9,325 nt of DNA from an uncultured Clostridium sp. (GTDB lineage: Bacteria > Cyanobacteriota > Vampirovibrionia > Gastranaerophilales > Gastranaerophilaceae). A program made the position numbers and the translations under genes. The notes under the pieces are model-generated. The model worked only from the letters and a program-made list of their open reading frames with translations. It was not told the DNA's origin and did no database searches. Below, in pieces: positions 5,724 to 9,325 of this stretch (the stretch's first letter is position 1; each line of letters opens with the position of its first letter). The stretch lies in contig CAUDIU010000067.1 in assembly GCA_958449715.1 (NCBI GenBank), positions 1 through 9,325 of the forward strand. Direction: 5' to 3'.

Positions 5724-6659
5724 ATGGAAGAATTTACACATTATACGGTAATGAAAAATGAGGCTGTCGATGCGCTTCAGTGTGAGAATGGAAAGATTTA
5801 TGTTGATTGCACATTAGGCGGTGGCGGTCATAGCGGATTAATTTTGAGCAGAATTCAACCTGATGGAAGATTAATCGCTTTTGATGTTGATGATGATGCT
5901 ATTCGAGCTGCTTCTGAAAGATTAAAGGATTATCAAAATTTAACAATTGTAAAAGATTCTTATGTAAATATTAAAAAAGTTTTACATAATCTTGGTATTG
6001 AAAAAATTACAGGTGGAGTTCTTTTTGATCTTGGAGCATCATACCATCAATTCCATAAAGGAGAAAGAGGGTTTTCCTTCTCTAAAGAAGCTCCTCTGGA
6101 TATGAGATTTAATCAAGATGCAGATTTCTCAGCTTATGATGTTGTGAATTCATACAGTGAAGATGATCTTGTGAGAATTTTTTCTGAATATGGAGAGGAA
6201 AGATTTTCAAAAAGAATTGCCAAAAAAATTGTAGAACAAAGAAAGTTGAAAAAGCTTGAAACAACCGTAGAATTGGCTGATTTAATAGTGAATTGTACTC
6301 CTCACGTAAAGTCTACGATTCACCCTGCAACCCGCGTATTCCAAGCAATTCGTATAGAAGTTAATCAAGAGTTAACAAATGTAAAAAATACTCTGAATGA
6401 TGTGTTGGATTTGTTGGACTTTGGTGCTATAATAAGTGTAATAAGTTTTCACTCTTTAGAGGATAGAATAGTGAAACACTTATTTAAATATCACTCGCAG
6501 AGGTGCCATTGTGATAAGTCTCAAATGATATGTCATTGTCCGCCTCCAATATTAGAACTGGTAAATAAAAAACCGATAATAGCGAGCGATGAGGAGATAA
6601 AAATAAATCCTCCTTCAAGAAGTGCCAAACTCAGAATAGCTAGATGTATAAGGCACTAG
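5724..6659 (+). CDS. rsmH: 16S rRNA (cytosine1402-N4)-methyltransferase RsmH (MraW)
   Basis: SAM-dependent methyltransferase that adds the N4 methyl group to C1402 in the decoding centre of 16S rRNA. It has the usual family length (311 aa). Visible motifs are THYTVMKNEAVDAL (5-18), the SAM loop DCTLGGGGHSGLIL (28-41), FDVDDDAI (53-60), RGFSF with APLDMRF (115-129), EYGEERFSKRIAK (155-167), HPATRVFQAIRIEVNQEL (200-217), SFHSLEDRIVK (241-251) and the final PSRSAKLRIARC. A Cys cluster (C261, C263, C270, C272) matches the family's Cys-rich loop. One oddity is DLGASYHQF (102-110), where the family usually has DLGVSSPQLD. The start is fixed by homology and by an in-frame TAA at 5712, yet there is no Shine-Dalgarno. 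MraZ is missing upstream; ftsL follows 27 bp later. Confidence 0.97.
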   Translation: MEEFTHYTVMKNEAVDALQCENGKIYVDCTLGGGGHSGLILSRIQPDGRLIAFDVDDDAIRAASERLKDYQNLTIVKDSYVNIKKVLHNLGIEKITGGVLFDLGASYHQFHKGERGFSFSKEAPLDMRFNQDADFSAYDVVNSYSEDDLVRIFSEYGEERFSKRIAKKIVEQRKLKKLETTVELADLIVNCTPHVKSTIHPATRVFQAIRIEVNQELTNVKNTLNDVLDLLDFGAIISVISFHSLEDRIVKHLFKYHSQRCHCDKSQMICHCPPPILELVNKKPIIASDEEIKINPPSRSAKLRIARCIRH

Positions 6660-6686
6660 GGTGAGGTTAGAACCTGGGGTAGAAAA

Positions 6687-7157
6687 TTGAATACAGCAAG
6701 AGTAAGAACATCAGAATTAGTAGTATCGGAAGAAAATTATTATAGTAAATCATATGTAAATAATCCGATAAGAGAAGACAATCAAGTAATTGAAGGTTAT
6801 TTTCAAAAGGAGATTTCACAAAAAGCTATGGCTATCAGAAAAGTTAATAAAACATTATGTGGATTATTAGGAATTGCCGTAATTGTAGCTTTTATCGGTT
6901 ATTATTTTGCGATGTCTAATGAACTTACTTTGAATAAACTTAGCCGTCAGATTACTACTTTGAATGATGAAAATGCTGAATTACAAAACCAGTTAGATCG
7001 TTTAAAATCATTTAACAATGTAGATAGCAAGATGATGCAGTATAACATGCTTCAAAAAGCTGCTAAAGTAATTGAAGTTCAAGCTGTTCATTCACCTGTT
7101 GCAGTTGATAAAAAGACAGAAAAAACTGCTTCTTTTAATTGGGCTATCGGATATTAA
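6687..7157 (+). CDS. ftsL: FtsL-like cell division protein, 156 aa (TTG start)
   Basis: Bitopic membrane protein located directly after rsmH, the classical position of ftsL. Residues 1-55 are a longer than usual cytoplasmic tail, about 57-76 form the transmembrane helix (TLCGLLGIAVIVAFIGYYFA), and 79-110 form a leucine-zipper-like coiled coil (LTLNKLSRQITTLNDENAELQ onward). A short polar C-terminal tail ends in FNWAIGY. FtsL sequences are poorly conserved, so the call rests on topology, coil and gene order together. Its expected partner is the FtsB/DivIC-like protein at 2014-2424. The start is TTG at 6687 with GGGG (6676-6679) 7 nt upstream. No ATG or GTG lies in frame between the rsmH stop and this codon, and the first in-frame ATG (about 6828) would remove nearly all of the cytoplasmic tail. 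No ftsI/pbpB gene follows; a terminator does. Confidence 0.75.
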   Translation: MNTARVRTSELVVSEENYYSKSYVNNPIREDNQVIEGYFQKEISQKAMAIRKVNKTLCGLLGIAVIVAFIGYYFAMSNELTLNKLSRQITTLNDENAELQNQLDRLKSFNNVDSKMMQYNMLQKAAKVIEVQAVHSPVAVDKKTEKTASFNWAIGY

Positions 7158-7191
7158 TTATACTTTTGTTTGAAATTTCCCATACTAAAGT

Positions 7192-7225
7192 ATGAATTTT
7201 TGTAAAATTCATTAAAGTTTTTTTT
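7192..7225 (+). terminator. AT-rich intrinsic terminator after ftsL
   Basis: ATGAATTTT (7192-7200) and AAAATTCAT (7204-7212) form a perfect 9-bp stem with a TGT loop, followed five nucleotides later by a run of eight T (7218-7225). The stem contains only two G-C pairs. A second small hairpin (CATAC-TAAA-GTATG, 7181-7194) overlaps its start. It probably separates rsmH-ftsL from the HD-GYP gene, with some read-through. Confidence 0.55.
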
Positions 7226-7273
7226 AAGTTGTGCCGTAAATAATTATGAAGGCATGTATGTAAGGAAAATTTC

Positions 7274-8527
7274 ATGAAAAACGAAGAGAATAAAAATGGT
7301 GTGTCCCTCTTTTCACAATCTGATTATTTGATAGGACAAGATCCTATTGAAGAGATTTTTGCACTTAATTTAGGTGATTTTATTGCTGAAAATCTTATTT
7401 CTGAAGATTTGGCAAGAAAAATCGGTAATAGTGTAAAAGATAAAAAATCAGGTTTGATAAATCAATTAAAAGAATTGATTTCTATATATTCTTTACAAAA
7501 TACTTTATGTGTTTTGAGTTTTGACAAATCAGAAGAGCAAGCTATTTATACATCAATTGCTCATTCTGTAAAACAAATGTTAGAAATTCAGGCATGTCAT
7601 ATTTATCTTGAAAAAAATAATGAATTAGATCTTGTAGGTACAACATCAAGTAGTATTGAAAAATTTCAAATAGATGAAAATACGCCGGCAGGTAGAGCAT
7701 TTTTGGCTAAAGAATCTGTATTTGATAAAGATGTAACAGCAATTCCAATGCATTGTAATATAAAGTCTACTGGTGTAATTGTCTTAGAAAATTCAGAACA
7801 AATTAATCGTGAGTATATTGATCTTGTAGAAAGTATTGCTATTCTATTTGCAACATCAATGACTTTACAACATACTATCGATGAAACTAACAAATTGATT
7901 GATGATGAAAATTCATCTGCTTCAGATTTGCAGCATATGAGAGCAGAACTTACAGCGTTAATCGGAGATCTATGTGATTATCAGCAAAGTTTTGTTGAAA
8001 ATCTTGCAAATGCTGTGGATACAAAAGGCGGATATAAAGTTTCTCATTCAAAAAATACAGCAAAACTAGCAAGACAACTGTGCAAACAATTAGGTTTAAA
8101 TGAAAAAACAACTGATTTGATATATTATGCAGGTCTATTGCAAAATATTGGAAAAATAGCACTTCCGGAAAAAATCTTTGCTACAAATGGTAAATTATCT
8201 GCAGAAGAATTGCAAAAAATTCAGGAACACTCAAATATTGGAGTTCATTTATTAATGAATATCAATTTCTTGTCAGAAGTTGTCCCATATATAACTTATC
8301 AAAAGGAAAGATATGACGGAACAGGATCTCCTGAAGGTTTGAAAGGTCAATCAATTCCGTTTGGTTCAAGAATTATTGCAGTAGCAGATGCTTATTCTGC
8401 AATGACATCTGACAGACCATATAGAAAAGCAATGCCGGTTGATAAAGCATTAGAAATAATGCAGTCTGAAGCTGGGACAAAATGGGATCCTGTAGTTATT
8501 AATGCATTAGCAGATGCTGTAAAATAA
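7274..8527 (+). CDS. GAF domain protein with degenerate HD-GYP domain, 417 aa
   Basis: Residues 1-75 have no recognised domain. Residues about 78-205 look like a GAF sensor domain (LSFDKSEEQAIYTSIAHSVK onward, with TGVIVLENSEQINREYIDLV near its end), followed by a helical linker to about 240. Residues 241-417 have the HD-GYP fold, the usual cyclic-di-GMP phosphodiesterase: VSHSKNTAKLARQLCKQLGL (256-275), IFATNGKLSAEELQKIQEHS, ERYDGTGSPEGLKG, SRIIAVADAYSAMTSDRPYRKA and a final GTKWDPVVINAL. Catalytic residues are missing. The HD pair is Q290-N291 (LLQNIGKI), the HH of HHE is Q343-K344 (YQKERYDG), and GYP is GSP (351-353). H258, H319 and D372 remain. It is therefore probably inactive as a hydrolase and may act as a binding or signalling protein. 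It is predicted to be cytoplasmic. AAGGA (7262-7266) supports the ATG. No GGDEF or EAL gene is present in the window. Confidence 0.9.
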   Translation: MKNEENKNGVSLFSQSDYLIGQDPIEEIFALNLGDFIAENLISEDLARKIGNSVKDKKSGLINQLKELISIYSLQNTLCVLSFDKSEEQAIYTSIAHSVKQMLEIQACHIYLEKNNELDLVGTTSSSIEKFQIDENTPAGRAFLAKESVFDKDVTAIPMHCNIKSTGVIVLENSEQINREYIDLVESIAILFATSMTLQHTIDETNKLIDDENSSASDLQHMRAELTALIGDLCDYQQSFVENLANAVDTKGGYKVSHSKNTAKLARQLCKQLGLNEKTTDLIYYAGLLQNIGKIALPEKIFATNGKLSAEELQKIQEHSNIGVHLLMNINFLSEVVPYITYQKERYDGTGSPEGLKGQSIPFGSRIIAVADAYSAMTSDRPYRKAMPVDKALEIMQSEAGTKWDPVVINALADAVK

Positions 8528-8548
8528 TCAACCATTTTATATATTGAA

Positions 8549-8577
8549 AGAGCCGTCAAAAATAATTTGGCGGCTCT
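8549..8577. terminator. Hairpin terminator between convergent genes
   Basis: A 12-bp stem (8549-8560 with 8566-8577, one G-U pair) with a strong GC core AGAGCCG/CGGCTCT and an AATAA loop lies 21 nt after the HD-GYP stop and 12 nt beyond the stop of the minus-strand Cys-rich gene. The tracts beyond it are only mildly T-rich on either strand (GTTGT on plus, TTTC on minus). Placement between convergent genes indicates a bidirectional terminator. Confidence 0.75.
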
Positions 8578-8589
8578 GTTGTATATAAA

Positions 8590-8883
8590 TTATTTTATAA
8601 TACTGAATGCAACAATGTTATGAATTCCAATATTTAGCCAATCGTATTTGAAACAGACGTAATCATTGCAATCGCAATTATCTCCATCGCAGGTACAATA
8701 GTCTGAAAGTCTGCAAACTAAAGCATTTTCTAGCGTAATAAAGTCATCATGGCATTCTTCGCATTTGCCTTTAGGTAAAAATAGTTCTCCATCAATTTTT
8801 AAATGACCTGTGAATATGGTAATTTTGTTAGTTCCGCTTTCTTCAATGATTTTTGCAATTGATTTAATTAGATGTTTTGTCAT
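8590..8883 (-). CDS. Small cysteine-rich hypothetical protein, 97 aa
   Basis: I do not recognise a family. ATG at 8883-8881 is supported by AGGAG with 7 nt spacing. Residues 1-16 form an amphipathic helix (MTKHLIKSIAKIIEES). Residues 19-36 look like two beta strands (NKITIFTGHLKIDGELFL). All eight Cys lie in 41-77: CEEC (41, 44), C57, C63, C65, C70, C72 and C77, in a very acidic context. The tail IGIHNIVAFSII is hydrophobic and strand-like. There is no signal peptide, so the Cys residues are more likely metal ligands than disulfides. The strand-insert-strand layout could be a small beta-barrel with a metal-binding insertion, but that is a guess. Upstream on the minus strand, TATAAT (8936-8931) and TATACT (8921-8916) are possible -10 boxes without convincing -35 boxes. 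It is divergent from gyrB. Confidence 0.75.
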   Translation of the reverse strand: MTKHLIKSIAKIIEESGTNKITIFTGHLKIDGELFLPKGKCEECHDDFITLENALVCRLSDYCTCDGDNCDCNDYVCFKYDWLNIGIHNIVAFSIIK

Positions 8884-9019
8884 AATAAATCTCCTATGTA
8901 ATAATTTTCAATTGCAGTATAGGAAAATTTATTATAAATATAATCAGTCAGTGCAGCTAATCATAATTCTGTATTTTCTTAAAAGTCTAATTTATCAAAG
9001 TTACAAAAAATAAAGAATT

Positions 9020-9048
9020 TTGTTTTTTTAATATGTTTGTGTTACAAT
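9020..9048 (+). promoter_or_regulatory. Sigma-70-type promoter for gyrB
   Basis: -35 TTGTTT (9020-9025), a 17-bp spacer and -10 TACAAT (9043-9048, 5/6). The -35 is the same hexamer as in the FtsB/DivIC promoter. Transcription would begin near 9055, giving a leader of about 38 nt. The rest of the 209-bp gap 8884-9092 holds AT-rich sequence with no other gene. Confidence 0.6.
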
Positions 9049-9059
9049 ATTTGCAAGGG

Positions 9060-9072
9060 AATTAGTCTAATT
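9060..9072. repeat. Palindrome AATTAG-T-CTAATT in the gyrB leader
   Basis: A perfect 6-bp inverted repeat with a 1-nt centre lies just after the predicted gyrB start point and directly before the AAGGGGAG ribosome site (9073-9080). The 1-nt centre rules out a normal RNA hairpin of full length, so a protein-binding site on DNA is the likelier role, if it has one. Confidence 0.35.
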
Positions 9073-9092
9073 AAGGGGAGAATATAAATAAT

Positions 9093-9325
9093 ATGGCTGA
9101 TGGAATTACAGAAGTAACTAATGAGAATAATGCACAGGCTCAGCCTGTAGAAAAGATTGAAGTTAATGAGCTTCCGGATAATGACGAAGCCATTGAAACT
9201 AAAACTTCCCAATCTTATGATGCAAGTAATATTAGGGTTTTAGAAGGGCTAGAAGCTGTAAGAATGAGACCTGGTATGTATATCGGTTCAACTTCTCAAA
9301 GAGGTCTTCACCACTGTATCTATGA
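9093..9325 (+). CDS. gyrB: DNA gyrase subunit B, 5' part only
   Basis: 77 codons are visible before the right edge. Residues 41-77 (SYDASNIRVLEGLEAVRMRP, then GMYIGSTSQRGLHHCIY) are the conserved start of the GHKL ATPase domain of GyrB, the subunit that drives ATP-dependent negative supercoiling together with GyrA. Residues 1-40 are an added acidic, Asn/Glu-rich tail not usual for the family, where the Y-x-A motif normally lies within the first 5-15 residues. An in-frame TAA at 9072-9074 excludes an earlier ATG. The ribosome site AAGGGGAG is strong but 12 nt from the ATG, which is long; an ATA at 9084 is the only nearer in-frame alternative and is unlikely. ParE is a paralogue that this short fragment cannot fully exclude. 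Confidence 0.9.
   Translation, partial: MADGITEVTNENNAQAQPVEKIEVNELPDNDEAIETKTSQSYDASNIRVLEGLEAVRMRPGMYIGSTSQRGLHHCIY

Noticed and set aside
8810..9013. Plus-strand open frame of 67 codons ahead of gyrB
   Set aside because: It overlaps the start of the Cys-rich gene on the other strand, crosses its promoter region, lacks a ribosome site and has AT-rich random composition.

Overview
The window is an AT-rich bacterial chromosome segment holding mostly housekeeping genes: glutamyl-tRNA synthetase (gltX), 16S rRNA m4C1402 methyltransferase (rsmH), two small divisome proteins (FtsL-like and FtsB/DivIC-like) and the start of DNA gyrase subunit B (gyrB). Signal peptides ending in PAFS(A), a protein that looks like an outer-membrane beta-barrel, and a cell-division cluster reduced to rsmH-ftsL point to a low-GC, Gram-negative-type organism. 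My best guess is a gut relative of cyanobacteria (Melainabacteria/Gastranaerophilales type). This is inferred from style and gene order and was not tested by any search.

Layout, left half (1-3388, all minus strand): the 5' part of a secreted protein with a GTG start (1-346); a 524-aa TPR protein (429-2003) directly behind an FtsB/DivIC-like gene (2014-2424), forming a two-gene unit with its own promoter; and a 300-aa exported protein with an acidic Asn-rich linker and a beta-rich C-terminal half (2486-3388). Middle (3460-5723): gltX on the plus strand with a good promoter and a strong terminator; a 69-aa orphan (5163-5372); and, convergent with it, a 54-aa AbrB/MazE-type DNA-binding protein (5380-5544, minus). 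A 179-bp intergenic region with an inverted repeat and a GC-rich hairpin follows. Right half (5724-9325): rsmH and ftsL on the plus strand, an AT-rich terminator, a GAF plus degenerate HD-GYP protein (7274-8527), a hairpin terminator shared by convergent genes, a 97-aa Cys-rich minus-strand gene (8590-8883), and the gyrB start with a good promoter.

How the genes fit together: FtsL and FtsB/DivIC are usually partners in one membrane complex of the divisome. Here they lie about 4.3 kb apart and on opposite strands, one beside rsmH (the classical position) and one beside a TPR protein. MraZ, which normally precedes rsmH and has an AbrB fold, is absent; a single-domain AbrB-like protein is encoded divergently in its place. 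The HD-GYP protein has lost the HD pair, the HH pair and the GYP tyrosine, so it is more likely a sensor or binding protein than a cyclic-di-GMP phosphodiesterase.

I see no CRISPR array, insertion sequence, tRNA, rRNA, phage gene or recognised defence system. No stretch longer than about 210 bases lacks a gene. The points most worth a second look are the degenerate HD-GYP protein, the AbrB-like gene with its candidate operator, and the structured, Shine-Dalgarno-less leader of rsmH.
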